Source: Hyphomicrobiales bacterium
GTDB lineage: Bacteria > Pseudomonadota > Alphaproteobacteria > Rhizobiales > Beijerinckiaceae
Direction: 5' to 3'
Length of the DNA stretch: 64,000 bases
Assembly (NCBI GenBank): GCA_900470095.1
Contig: UBZM01000044.1
Coordinates: 1-64,000 of the forward strand
Shown: in pieces, positions 52,003-60,909 of the stretch
How positions within the stretch are numbered: the stretch's first letter is position 1
Layout: every line of letters begins with the position of its first letter
Notes under the pieces: model-generated
What the model was told of the DNA's origin: nothing
The model's database searches: none
The model's input: the letters and a program-made list of their open reading frames with translations, nothing else
Position numbers and translations under genes: made by a program

Positions 52003-53079
52003 TCAGACGGTTCGGCCAGCGCGCGCCAGGCCATGCGACACGAGACGATCGAGGATTTCGGCATAGCTCACGCCGCTGGCGGCCATCGCCTTGGAATACA
52101 TGCTGATATTGGTGAAGCCCGGAATCGTGTTCACCTCGTTCACGAGGCACTGCATATCCGCCGTCAGGAAGAAATCGACGCGCGCCATGCCATCGCAGCC
52201 GAGAGCCCTGAATGCCCTGGCGGCCATCTCTCGCATCTGCGCCTCGACCTCTGGCGGCAATTCGGCCGGCACCTTCAAGGCCGCCCCGTTCTCGTCGATA
52301 TATTTGGCGTCGTAGCTGTAGAAGCCATGGCTCTCGGCCGGAACGATCTCTCCGGGCCGGGACACGAACAACCCGCCCATTTCATCTTCCAGAACGCTGA
52401 ACTCGATCTCGCGCCCCTGGATGAATTCTTCGGCAAGCAGCTTGCGGTCATGCCGGAACCCTTCGTTCAGCGCGGGCCTGAATTCCTGGCTTCCGGAGAC
52501 TTTTCTGACGCCGATCGAAGAGCCCTGCCGCGCCGGCTTGATGAAAAGCGGCAGCCCAAGCTCGCGCTCCAGGGCCGGAAGGTCAGGTGCAGCATCGTCA
52601 CTGATGGTCACCGATCGGGCGACCGGAAGGCCGGCAGCCCGCAACAAGCGCTTGGCGATATCCTTGTCCAGTGCGGTCGCGGAGCCGAGGATGCCGCAGC
52701 CTGCGAGCGGCACGCGCGCGACTTCCGCCAGCCCCTGGATCGAACCGTCCTCACCGTAGAGCCCGTGCAGGACCGGAAACAGGATGTCGATCGTCCCGGC
52801 GTCCGTCATTCTGCCGCCGGCCTGGATCGCGATCATTCGCCCGCGGCCGCCCGGGACGAGGCAAATCTCCGTACCGCTCTCGGGCTTGGCAAGCATGCCG
52901 CCCTCGAAGCGGCTCAGCAGCCATTGCCCTTCGCGCGTCACGAAAATCGGAACCGCGTCGTATTTCGCAGGCTCCAGGGCATTCATCACATTGCTGGCCG
53001 AAAGCACGGACACCTCATGCTCGGCGGAGCGTCCGCCGAACAACACGGCAATTCGCAATCGGGGCGACGACATCGACAT
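52003..53079 (-). CDS. ddl: D-alanine--D-alanine ligase
   Basis: A 358-residue ATP-grasp ligase with GGRSAEHEVSVLSA (15-28), FPVLHGLYGEDGSIQGL, the flexible-loop segment GFYSYDAKYID with its tyrosine, ARVDFFL, and NEVNTIPGFT for metal binding. It makes D-Ala-D-Ala for peptidoglycan. The gene stands apart from any mur/fts genes and is divergent from a MocR regulator, so it may be a second, regulated copy. Confidence 0.93.
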   Translation of the reverse strand: MSMSSPRLRIAVLFGGRSAEHEVSVLSASNVMNALEPAKYDAVPIFVTREGQWLLSRFEGGMLAKPESGTEICLVPGGRGRMIAIQAGGRMTDAGTIDILFPVLHGLYGEDGSIQGLAEVARVPLAGCGILGSATALDKDIAKRLLRAAGLPVARSVTISDDAAPDLPALERELGLPLFIKPARQGSSIGVRKVSGSQEFRPALNEGFRHDRKLLAEEFIQGREIEFSVLEDEMGGLFVSRPGEIVPAESHGFYSYDAKYIDENGAALKVPAELPPEVEAQMREMAARAFRALGCDGMARVDFFLTADMQCLVNEVNTIPGFTNISMYSKAMAASGVSYAEILDRLVSHGLARAGRTV

Positions 53080-53230
53080 CAGGAACTCCAGGGGATTCGC
53101 TTTGCAGGAGGCTCAAAGACCGGCCGCGATGCCGCGACGGACAAGGACGCGGTCGAAGACCGCCTGCAACGGCGCGGCGTCTGAGTCTCCATCCCTTCCT
53201 CCCTTCGCCGGCCTGCGGCGGCAATCTGAA

Positions 53231-53312
53231 AGTGGCTCGATTGAAATGCATCATTGATTCAATTCACAGAGCCACTATACGATTCCGGCCTGAGCCACTT
53301 GCCTGAGCCACT
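53231..53312. promoter_or_regulatory. Repeated GAGCCACT half-sites between ddl and mocR
   Basis: The eight-base word occurs four times: inverted at 53231-53238 and direct at 53269-53276, 53292-53299 and 53305-53312. A probable mocR promoter (TTGATT at 53254, TATACG at 53276) lies among them. MocR/GabR-type regulators bind repeated half-sites of this kind. Confidence 0.7.
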
Positions 53313-53327
53313 CCGATGCGAGGCTGG

Positions 53328-54833
53328 ATGAATCTGAAGCGGCGCAGGGAAAGCCCATCGGCTCGCTTTCAGCCACGGATCGACCCGTCCTCGCCGGCAT
53401 CCCTGGCGCGGCAACTCTACCTCGCCCTGCGCGGTGCGATTGCCGACGGCCGGTTGGATGCGGGACAGCGGCTGCCCTCGACCCGCCTGGCATCGCAGGA
53501 ATGGAAGCTGTCGCGCGGCACCATTGCCGAGGCCTATGAGATCCTGATCGCCGAAGGCTATGCGATCGCCCGTCACGGGTCCGGCACTTACATTTCTTCG
53601 GGCGTTCCAGATGGGCTTTTGCGGGCTGGCGAGCGCAAGGAGCCCGTGGGGCATGCGACCAGCCGCACGCTCTCGCAAGCGGTCACGCGGGTTCTGACCT
53701 GCGGACCCAGCCTCGAACCACAAAAGCCCCTGCCCTTTGTGACCGGCCGGATCGCCCATGATGAGCGGACCGCAGGCCTGCTGAACCGCATTGCCGGCCG
53801 GCACATGAACTACGCCTTTGAAGGCTATGGCGATATTCAGGGGGAGCCCGAGCTTCGGGCTGCGATCGCCGCTCATCTGGCCGTCTCACGGGGGGTGCGC
53901 TGTACGCCCGATCAGCTGTTCATCACGGCCGGAACACAGCAGGCGCTCGATCTTGCCTTTCGCGTGCTGGCCTCCCCCGGCGACAGTGTTGTTGTCGAGG
54001 ACCCCTGCTATCCGCCGGCCCGCCAATGCCTGACGCTCAATGGCGCGAAGATCGTCGGCCTGCCCGTGGATCACGAGGGGGTCATGACGGAGGTCCTGGT
54101 GACCGGCTCGCTGCAACCGCCGGCCCTCTTCTATGTGACGCCGTCAAACCAGTATCCGGTCGGCTCCGTTCTCTCCCTGCCGCGGCGGCTGGAGCTTCTC
54201 TCCTATGCAAGGGAACACGGAAGCTGGATCGTCGAGGACGACTATGACAGCGAATTCCGCTATGACGGGCACCCGATCGCATCGCTGCAAGGCCTGGATC
54301 AGGCCCATCGCGTCCTTTACACCGGCACGTTCAGCAAAGCCCTGTTGCCGAGCCTGCGCCTTGGCTATCTCGTGGTTCCGGCCGATCTCGTGCCGGTGTT
54401 CCGGGCCGTGCGCCCCGCGCTTGACCGTTGCCCGCCGACCTTCCAGCAACGGGTTGTCGCCGATTTTCTCAATGAGGGATATTTTCCCGCGCATCTGCGC
54501 CGCCTCAGGGAGCGCCTGCGCGCGTCGCGCGATCTGCTGACCGGCCTCCTGAGGGACCGTACCAGCGATCATCTTGCCGTCGTCGTTCCCGATCAGGGCA
54601 TCAATCTCACCGCCCGCAGCACGGGAACCTGGAGCAACGACAGGGCCGTCTCCGCGGCCGCATTGGCGAAGGGCGTCGTCGTCATGCCGCTGTCCCGGAT
54701 GAATGTCGCGTCCTCCGACACATCGCGACTGTTGCTCGGATTTTCCGGGCTTTCCGAGGAAGAAGCCGATCTGGGAACGCGGCTTTTGGCAGCGGTGTTC
54801 GACAGCGGTGATTTTCGCAAAGCTCCCGATTGA
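53328..54833 (+). CDS. MocR/GabR-type regulator (GntR domain fused to aminotransferase-like domain)
   Basis: A 501-residue fusion. A GntR winged helix (about residues 15-85, LARQLYLALRGAIADGRL, LPSTRLASQEWKLSRGTIAEAYEIL) precedes a type I aminotransferase-fold domain with the PLP lysine in GTFSKALLPSLRLGYL and VEDDYDSEFRYDG. I prefer the second in-frame ATG (53328), which has GAGG upstream; the first at 53316 has none. It is divergent from ddl; in Brevibacillus a MocR protein, DdlR, controls ddl, so the same role is likely here. Confidence 0.9.
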   Translation: MNLKRRRESPSARFQPRIDPSSPASLARQLYLALRGAIADGRLDAGQRLPSTRLASQEWKLSRGTIAEAYEILIAEGYAIARHGSGTYISSGVPDGLLRAGERKEPVGHATSRTLSQAVTRVLTCGPSLEPQKPLPFVTGRIAHDERTAGLLNRIAGRHMNYAFEGYGDIQGEPELRAAIAAHLAVSRGVRCTPDQLFITAGTQQALDLAFRVLASPGDSVVVEDPCYPPARQCLTLNGAKIVGLPVDHEGVMTEVLVTGSLQPPALFYVTPSNQYPVGSVLSLPRRLELLSYAREHGSWIVEDDYDSEFRYDGHPIASLQGLDQAHRVLYTGTFSKALLPSLRLGYLVVPADLVPVFRAVRPALDRCPPTFQQRVVADFLNEGYFPAHLRRLRERLRASRDLLTGLLRDRTSDHLAVVVPDQGINLTARSTGTWSNDRAVSAAALAKGVVVMPLSRMNVASSDTSRLLLGFSGLSEEEADLGTRLLAAVFDSGDFRKAPD

Positions 54834-54877
54834 GGCGGCAATTCGCTCAGAAGGGCGCGAGGCCGGTATCCGACCGC

Positions 54878-55279
54878 TCAGCCCGGGTCTCGCGGAAACG
54901 CCTTGATGCCGGACGGCAGCGCGACCCATCCATGCCGCCGGATCTCATAGACGGACACCTCGGGCAGCGGGAAATCCGGGTCGCCGAAGGCGCCCACGGC
55001 AACCGATACGGATCCGGTACTGCCCTCCTCGGTTTGGTAGAGGTTGGTCCCGCAGCTTGGACAGAAGCGGAACCTGAACCTCGCTCCCTTGTCGCCAGTG
55101 CGAGTGTACTCCGAGGCCCGCCCCGACACGGTGTAGGGCGCGGCAAAGCTGGCCAAATAGGCAAAAGCGCTTCCCGTTCTGCTCTGACATGCAAGGCAGT
55201 GGCACAGGCCGACCCCACGCGGCTCGCCTTCGACAGAGATGCTCAGCTGGCCGCATGTGCAGGAGGCGATGCGTTGCAT
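54878..55279 (-). CDS. GFA-family (DUF636) zinc protein
   Basis: A 133-residue protein with the zinc-ligand cysteines of the GFA fold in order: SCTCGQL, CHCLACQ and FCPSCGTNLY. Members were once called glutathione-dependent formaldehyde-activating enzymes, though many have unknown roles. It converges on mocR. No link to the formaldehyde dehydrogenase at the window start can be shown. Confidence 0.88.
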   Translation of the reverse strand: MQRIASCTCGQLSISVEGEPRGVGLCHCLACQSRTGSAFAYLASFAAPYTVSGRASEYTRTGDKGARFRFRFCPSCGTNLYQTEEGSTGSVSVAVGAFGDPDFPLPEVSVYEIRRHGWVALPSGIKAFPRDPG

Positions 55280-55416
55280 GGGGTCTCCCTGGCGTCAGGG
55301 CCACCGACGCTGGCGGCCGCTTCGCACCAGCATCGGCCACCGGCCAGCTGCGCGCAGCGGACGCCCGTTCGCCGCGTGGCATCCTGTTGCGGCGGCGCGC
55401 TACGCGTCCGCGGGGC

Positions 55417-55677
55417 TCAGTGCTTTGACGACCGGTGCTGGCCCGACTGGCGCTGCATCTCGCCGGCCAGCCTTGTCTCGGAAGGGTGCCGCGTGTCCGT
55501 CAGGGGCCTGCCGTCCCGCACGCAATAGCCCTGGGCCCGGCCCGCCAGGATCCATTGCTCGATCTGCTTGCCCAAAGCATCGCCCTCGTCGTCATGACCT
55601 GCGAGATAGTGCTCGCGCTGGGTTCGCTCCATGCGCTCCAGCACTGCCATCCAGTCTGCGTAGGTGGCTTTCGTCAT
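55417..55677 (-). CDS. Small protein of unknown function
   Basis: An 86-residue, mostly helical, charged protein (TKATYADWMAVLERMERTQ..., tail QRQSGQHRSSKH). GGGGAGGCCAGG precedes the ATG at 55677; longer frames lack a site. It has no signal peptide or membrane segment. I do not recognise a family. Confidence 0.65.
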   Translation of the reverse strand: MTKATYADWMAVLERMERTQREHYLAGHDDEGDALGKQIEQWILAGRAQGYCVRDGRPLTDTRHPSETRLAGEMQRQSGQHRSSKH

Positions 55678-56006
55678 CCTGGCCTCCCCTGCTGCAATCC
55701 CCGCGAAGCATGAATTGTGCCTGTCCGATATCCCTCCACCCCGCGCGAAATCGATCGCCGCAGTCCATCCCATCCGTGCCCGGTCCGGCACGAAGGGCTT
55801 GCCCTATTCCGACCACGCATCCTCGCCCGGTCAAACAAATATCCGTGTTGTTTCGCGGCCCGCTGATCGGGCTCGCTGATCGCCGGCGATCCCGGTCGTC
55901 CCGGTGGTCAGACCTTGCCCCGGGCACGTGGCACGCCCGCTCCGCAGAGGTAGCCCGATCCCGCACCTCGAACCTGCCCGAACGACCGTGCGGGCTGCAC
56001 GTCAGA
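55678..56006. other. Intergenic stretch without a supported gene
   Basis: About 330 bases between two minus-strand genes. I see no ORF with a ribosome site, no RNA gene and no strong hairpin; the promoter of the 86-residue gene should be here. Confidence 0.45.
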
Positions 56007-56900
56007 TCAGGATCTGCTCAGCCCGCGGTTCCGGGTCAGTTCGATCGCGGTATGGCAGACCACCGCGGCGAAGATGACCGCGCCTCCGATGACCGTGGCA
56101 AGCGGCGGTTCTTCGGCCAGCAGGAGCCAGACCCATAGTGGGGTCATCACGATCTCGGTCGTCCCGATCAGCGCCGCCTCAGCAGGCGGCAAATGGCGTG
56201 CCCCCATGATGAACAACACCAGGGCGATCGAGAAATTCGTGGCCCCGAAGGCCGCGAGCACGACCCAGTTATGGATATCGAGCGAGCCTGCCGAGCCGAA
56301 GGGCGCAAACAGCACGAAGGTCAAAAGCGCGCTGACGATGATGGGCGGCAGCGCCGGCAGGTCCGGATTCAGCCTCGGCAGCACGATGACCATTGCGAAG
56401 GAAGCCGTCATGACGAGGGCGAGCAGGTCGCCGACGACCCGCCCGCCGCCGATCGACGAAGCCATGATGATGCCGACCCCGATCAGGCAGACCAGGCCCG
56501 TCGCCAGCGTGCGCCAGGAGGCGGGCTCCTTCAGGAGCAGCCAACCTAGCAGCGCGGCAATGAACGGTGCGGTTGCATAGATTGCGGCCACGTTGGCGAC
56601 GCTGGTCGTGTAATAGGCGCCGATGAAGCTCGCCTGGCTGATCGTCTGGCAAGCGATCATGGCCAATCCGGCCGGCTGCAGGACCGTCCGCCAGTGCTGA
56701 CGCGACAGTCCGCCGCCCAGAAAGAGCAAAGGCCCGATCAGGAAGAGACCGGCGAACAAGGATCGCCATCCGATCGCCGTCCAGACATCGGTCGTCAGCA
56801 GACGCGAATAGAGTCCGCTGGCGCTCCAGCAGATCGTCGCCGCCAGAACGAGGAACGTCCCCTTGGAGCGGTCGTTCAATGATGTCGAATGGTGGGTCAA
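56007..56900 (-). CDS. DMT-superfamily (EamA) transporter
   Basis: A 297-residue inner-membrane protein with about ten hydrophobic segments and the two EamA repeats (ATAPFIAALLGWLLLKEP and AALIGTTEIVMTPLWVWLLLAEEP). It is probably an exporter of a small metabolite. It is divergent from a TetR-family regulator across two tandem palindromes and is therefore likely inducible. Confidence 0.9.
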   Translation of the reverse strand: MTHHSTSLNDRSKGTFLVLAATICWSASGLYSRLLTTDVWTAIGWRSLFAGLFLIGPLLFLGGGLSRQHWRTVLQPAGLAMIACQTISQASFIGAYYTTSVANVAAIYATAPFIAALLGWLLLKEPASWRTLATGLVCLIGVGIIMASSIGGGRVVGDLLALVMTASFAMVIVLPRLNPDLPALPPIIVSALLTFVLFAPFGSAGSLDIHNWVVLAAFGATNFSIALVLFIMGARHLPPAEAALIGTTEIVMTPLWVWLLLAEEPPLATVIGGAVIFAAVVCHTAIELTRNRGLSRS

Positions 56901-56956
56901 GCGCTGTGTCCGCCGGTGCGTCGGGTTTGGGGTCGTGTCTGGTCAGTGGCGCGGAC

Positions 56957-56992
56957 CTATGCGAATGTATAGTAATTATGCAAGTGCATAAT
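56957..56992. promoter_or_regulatory. TetR-type operators between the DMT gene and its regulator
   Basis: ATTATGCA-AG-TGCATAAT (56975-56992) is a perfect palindrome with eight-base arms. Just before it CTATGC-GAAT-GTATAG (56957-56972) is a near-palindrome with one mismatch. Together they fill the AT-rich part of the divergent promoter region. Confidence 0.7.
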
Positions 56993-57027
56993 CTCGGCAT
57001 ACCGACCCTGACTGCTTCGGAGGCAAA

Positions 57028-57648
57028 GTGATGGCGGCTTCATTCAGGCGCGCCCCCGACTTCAACCGGCGCGCCGACCTGATCGAGGCCGCGCTCGACT
57101 GCATCGCGGAGCTCGGGATCCAGGGCACGACGGTGCGGGCCGTGGCGGCTCATGCCGGCGTGAGCAACGGCCTGATCCGGCACCATTTCGCGTCGAAGGA
57201 CAATCTGATGGTCGAAGCGTACCGTCGGACGATCGAGATCATCACGGGACCGCCTCTCGCGATCGTCGAGACGGAGGGCAGCGCGCATGAAAAGCTGCGC
57301 CGTTTCATCCTCGCGAGCATCAGCGGGCCGGTCGCCGATCCGCGCGTCCTGTCGCTCTGGGCGACCTTCATCAGCCAGGTTCCGATCAACCCTGCCTTCG
57401 CCGAGGTGCATCGCGACAAATATCTCGCCTACCGGCGCGCCTGCGACGTCCTGATCGGCGAGGTGCTGGCAGCCGAGGGGCGCAATCAGGGCGCCTCCGA
57501 GCGGCAACGCCTCAGCATCGCGCTCAACGCCGTGATCGACGGACTCTGGCTCGAAGGATGCCTCAGCGCAGAGGAAATCGACGAGAGGCTCCAGGCGGAG
57601 ATCGGGATCAAGGCCATCGAAAGACTGCTGGACATCAAGCTTGGCTGA
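57028..57648 (+). CDS. TetR-family transcriptional regulator
   Basis: A 206-residue TetR protein. The helix-turn-helix is TTVRAVAAHAGVSNGLIRHHFASKDNLM (residues about 34-61), and the BetI-like C-terminal domain contains SLWATFISQVPINPAF and LIDGLWLEGCLS-like helices. It is divergent from the DMT transporter and should repress it and itself through the palindromes at 56957-56992. Confidence 0.9.
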   Translation: MMAASFRRAPDFNRRADLIEAALDCIAELGIQGTTVRAVAAHAGVSNGLIRHHFASKDNLMVEAYRRTIEIITGPPLAIVETEGSAHEKLRRFILASISGPVADPRVLSLWATFISQVPINPAFAEVHRDKYLAYRRACDVLIGEVLAAEGRNQGASERQRLSIALNAVIDGLWLEGCLSAEEIDERLQAEIGIKAIERLLDIKLG

Positions 57649-57737
57649 TAAGCCAGATTCCCGCCCCGTTCCGCGAACCGGACTAGCCTGATGCCCCGAT
57701 TGTAGCCTGGCAGCGCGGCGCCCGAACGCCGGCGCGC

Positions 57738-59225
57738 TCAGCTCTGGGCGCTGCGGGCCAGATAATGGTCGAGGCGCGCGCGCGTGCCGTCGCGCCAGAG
57801 CCGTTGCAGGGCCTGGCCGAAGGCCTCCCGGAAACGCGGGTCGTCTGCCAGGTCGCCATAGACGTCGCGCATCCCGAGCCAGGCTTCCGGCGCGGCCCTG
57901 GCCTTGCGCGCCTGCTCGGTCAGCCTTTGCCAGCTCGGATCGTTCGGCGCGATCAGCTTTCCGCTTTCGGTTTCGCCGTAGCAGTAGCGGCACCAGAGCG
58001 CAGAGACGAGCGCGAGCCCGTCGATGGCGCGACCTGCCTCGAGCGCATCGCGTAGCGTCGGCAGGATGAACTTGGGCTGGCGGTTCGATCCGTCCAGGCA
58101 GAGCCGGCGGATCGTGTCGCCGATCTTCGGATTGGCGAAGCGCCGTTCGATCGTCCGTCGGTAGCTCTGGAGGTCGGTATCGGGGACCGGCGGAACGAGT
58201 GGGCTGATTTCGTCCTCGAGCAGCGCCTGGAGGAAGCGCGCGATCTGCGGGTCTGCCATCGCTTCATGCACGAAATGGATATCGAGCAGGCCAGCGGGAT
58301 AGGCGACCGCTGCGTGCCCGCCATTGAGGATGCGGATCTTCATCAGCTCGAAGGGCGCGACATCGGCCACGAACTGGACACCGACCTGTTCGAGCCGCGG
58401 CCGCCCGGCGGGGAAGCGATCCTCCAGCACCCATTGCCGGAAATCCTCGCAGAAGACCGGGCGTCGGTCGTCGATGCCGAAATCGTCGCGCAAGGCAGCG
58501 CGCTCCCGCTCCGAGGTCGCGGGCGTGATGCGGTCGACCATCCCGTTGGGAAAGGCGACGGCCTCGCGGATCCACTGCGCATCGGAGCGGTTCACAAGCT
58601 CCACCAGCCCGGCGACGGCGTTCTCCGTGACATGGCCGTTGCCCGGCAGGTTGTCGCAGGACATCACGGTGAAGGGTGCGATGCCGGCGGAGCGGCGCCG
58701 CAGCAGGGCTGCCCCGATCAGCCCGAAGGCGGTTTTCGGCGAGGCGAGACGATCGGTGGCGTCGGCAACGATGTCTTGATGGTTCGCATCGAAGGCCTGC
58801 GTCGCCGGATCGACGTAGTAGCCGCCTTCGGTGACGGTGAGCGAGACGATCCGCGTGCGGGCGTCGGCGAGGCGCGCCAGGAGCGCGGCCCTGTCTTCGG
58901 GCGCAATGAAATCGATCATCGCGCCGGTGATCCGCGCCTGCGAGGACGTCGCCTCCTGGGCGACGACCGTGGTCATGAAGTCCTGGGCGGCAAGATCGCG
59001 CCCCATCGCGGCGTCGCCCTCCTGCACGCCGGTCCCGATGACCGCCCAGTCGCGGTCGACCCCGCTCTCGAAGAGCTCGTCGAGATAGCAGGCCTGATGC
59101 GCGCGGTGGAAATTGCCGACGCCGAAATGGACGATGCCGGCGCTGAGATCCTGCGGCTGATAACGCGGCCGGGAAACCGCGCGGCCGATCTCCCCCAGCC
59201 GGGCTCGCGACAGAGTGACGGCCAT
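57738..59225 (-). CDS. Mannitol dehydrogenase family polyol dehydrogenase
   Basis: A 495-residue long-chain polyol dehydrogenase. The N-terminal NAD site begins with IVHFGVGNFHRAHQA, and the catalytic set is visible in MKIRILNGGH (Lys, Asn, His). It oxidises mannitol, arabitol or a similar polyol to the ketose. It lies last in the minus-strand operon with the SorC regulator and ABC importer, which supports polyol catabolism; the precise polyol cannot be told. Confidence 0.92.
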   Translation of the reverse strand: MAVTLSRARLGEIGRAVSRPRYQPQDLSAGIVHFGVGNFHRAHQACYLDELFESGVDRDWAVIGTGVQEGDAAMGRDLAAQDFMTTVVAQEATSSQARITGAMIDFIAPEDRAALLARLADARTRIVSLTVTEGGYYVDPATQAFDANHQDIVADATDRLASPKTAFGLIGAALLRRRSAGIAPFTVMSCDNLPGNGHVTENAVAGLVELVNRSDAQWIREAVAFPNGMVDRITPATSERERAALRDDFGIDDRRPVFCEDFRQWVLEDRFPAGRPRLEQVGVQFVADVAPFELMKIRILNGGHAAVAYPAGLLDIHFVHEAMADPQIARFLQALLEDEISPLVPPVPDTDLQSYRRTIERRFANPKIGDTIRRLCLDGSNRQPKFILPTLRDALEAGRAIDGLALVSALWCRYCYGETESGKLIAPNDPSWQRLTEQARKARAAPEAWLGMRDVYGDLADDPRFREAFGQALQRLWRDGTRARLDHYLARSAQS

Positions 59226-59229
59226 GGCC

Positions 59230-59970
59230 TCACCCGGCCTTCGCAGCCAGCAGCTGCAGCGCGAGATCGGGCCGGTCGCTGGTGATCTGCGCGACCTGCT
59301 GTCCCAGCCAGTGATCGAGCTCGCTCACGGTGTTCGGCACCCAGACGCCGAGCTTGTCGCGCCCGACGATGTCGAGGGCCCGATCGAGCGCCAGACGCAG
59401 CAGCGACTGCTCGACGGCAATGATGCAGCCGAGATCAACGAAGCGCCGCAGCGTCGCGTCGACACCGCCGAAGGCTTCGCAGGAGCGGCGATCGACCGAA
59501 GCGAGGCGGCGCATGTGAGGGGCCTTCGCCCTGATCTCCTCGATCACCTCGGGCACGAAGCAGGTCAGGACGACGCGCGAGGCCATGCCCCTGGCCTCGA
59601 CCAGGGCGATGACCTTCTCGAGCAGGCCGGGATAGGGCTTGCCGAAGGCATCCATCTTCATCTCGATCTCGAGCTCGATTCCCGTCGGCGCGAAAACATC
59701 GAGCACGGCCAACAAGGTCGGGATCGTCTCGCCCAGCGTGTCGTGGAGCCGGACCTTGCGCAGCGCCTCGCGGGAGAGCTGGGCGACCGGCCCCTTATGG
59801 TCCGTCGTGCGCTCGAGCAGCGGATCATGGATCACCATGATCTCGCCGTCGGCGGAGAGATGCACATCGAGTTCGACCGCGTCGACCTTGAGCCCGCAGA
59901 CGTTCCGGAAGCCGCTGAGGCTGTTCTCCGCCCAGATATTGCGCGCGCCGCGATGTCCGATGATCCGCAT
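59230..59970 (-). CDS. Glycerophosphodiester phosphodiesterase family protein
   Basis: A 246-residue GDPD-fold protein. HRGARNIWAENSLSGF holds the first catalytic histidine and an acidic residue, followed by ELDVHLSADGEIMVIHDPLLERTT with the Glu, Asp and second His. No signal peptide, so it is cytoplasmic. It lies between permease 2 and the polyol dehydrogenase, with four bases to the latter. Its place in a polyol operon suggests hydrolysis of an imported polyol phosphodiester, an inference. Confidence 0.88.
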   Translation of the reverse strand: MRIIGHRGARNIWAENSLSGFRNVCGLKVDAVELDVHLSADGEIMVIHDPLLERTTDHKGPVAQLSREALRKVRLHDTLGETIPTLLAVLDVFAPTGIELEIEMKMDAFGKPYPGLLEKVIALVEARGMASRVVLTCFVPEVIEEIRAKAPHMRRLASVDRRSCEAFGGVDATLRRFVDLGCIIAVEQSLLRLALDRALDIVGRDKLGVWVPNTVSELDHWLGQQVAQITSDRPDLALQLLAAKAG

Positions 59971-60003
59971 GATGGTAGCCTTGGGTTTGTAAGGTGCCGG
60001 TCG

Positions 60004-60894
60004 CTACTTGCCGCTGTCGACAAGCCCCTTCACGAACCAGCGCTGAAGGAGAAGGATGACGAGGGTCGGCGGCAGCATCGTCAGCAGGGCCGCGTTCATC
60101 AGCAGATGCCAGGTCGGCAGCGAGTCGGCCTGCGGCATCAGCTTCTTCAGCCCGATCACGGCATTGGCCATGGCGGGCTCGGTGGTGAGCAGCAGCGGCC
60201 AGAGATACTGGTTCCAGCCCATCAGGAAGAGGATGATCGCGAGCGCGACGATATTGGAGCGCGACAGCGGCAGCAGGATCAGGCGGAAGAACTGCCAGGG
60301 GCTGGCGCCGTCGATGCGGGCGGCCTCGCAGAGCTCGTCCGGCACGGTCAGGAAGAACTGGCGGAACAGGAAGGTCGCGGTGGCCGAGGCGATCAAGGGC
60401 AGGATCAGGCCGGAATAGCGGTTGACCATGTTCCAGTCGAGATCGACCAGCACCTGCATGCCGAGCCAGGAGCCGAGGATGTTCAGCGGCAGCGCGACAT
60501 TCGCCGCCGATTCATAGGTCGGGACGATGCGGACCTCGATCGGCAGCATCAGCGACATGAAGATCAGCCAGAACACGGTCAGCCGGAAGGGAAAGCGGAA
60601 ATAGGTGACGGCGAAGGCCGCGATCACCGAGACCGAGAGTTTTCCGACTGTGATGCCGGTCGCGATGATGAAGGAGTTGAGCAGCAGCCGGCCGAAATTC
60701 GCGCTGTCCAGCACGGTCTGCAGGTTCGTGAAATAGGCGTCGCCAGGCAGCCAGGACATCGGCACCCGCATCACCTCCTGCTGCGTCAGCGTGCCCGTGA
60801 CGAAGACGAAGTAGAGCGGCAGGCAGACCAGCGCTGCGCCGACCAGCAGGATGAGATGGCAGACGACATCGAGGACGGGTGTGCGCTCGTTCAT
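60004..60894 (-). CDS. Ugp-like ABC transporter, permease 2 (system 2)
   Basis: A 296-residue UgpE-type permease with six hydrophobic segments. It shares FRQFFLTVPDELCEAARIDGASPWQF (residues about 190-215) and MGWNQYLWPLLLT with the system 1 protein. It lies 15 bases after permease 1. This operon also lacks an ATPase gene. Confidence 0.92.
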   Translation of the reverse strand: MNERTPVLDVVCHLILLVGAALVCLPLYFVFVTGTLTQQEVMRVPMSWLPGDAYFTNLQTVLDSANFGRLLLNSFIIATGITVGKLSVSVIAAFAVTYFRFPFRLTVFWLIFMSLMLPIEVRIVPTYESAANVALPLNILGSWLGMQVLVDLDWNMVNRYSGLILPLIASATATFLFRQFFLTVPDELCEAARIDGASPWQFFRLILLPLSRSNIVALAIILFLMGWNQYLWPLLLTTEPAMANAVIGLKKLMPQADSLPTWHLLMNAALLTMLPPTLVILLLQRWFVKGLVDSGK

Positions 60895-60909
60895 GCTCAG
60901 GCCCTCCCC

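Noticed and set aside
55166..55430. A functional link between the GFA protein and formaldehyde oxidation at the window start
   Set aside because: The family name is historical, the genes are 55 kb apart and nothing in the local context supports it.
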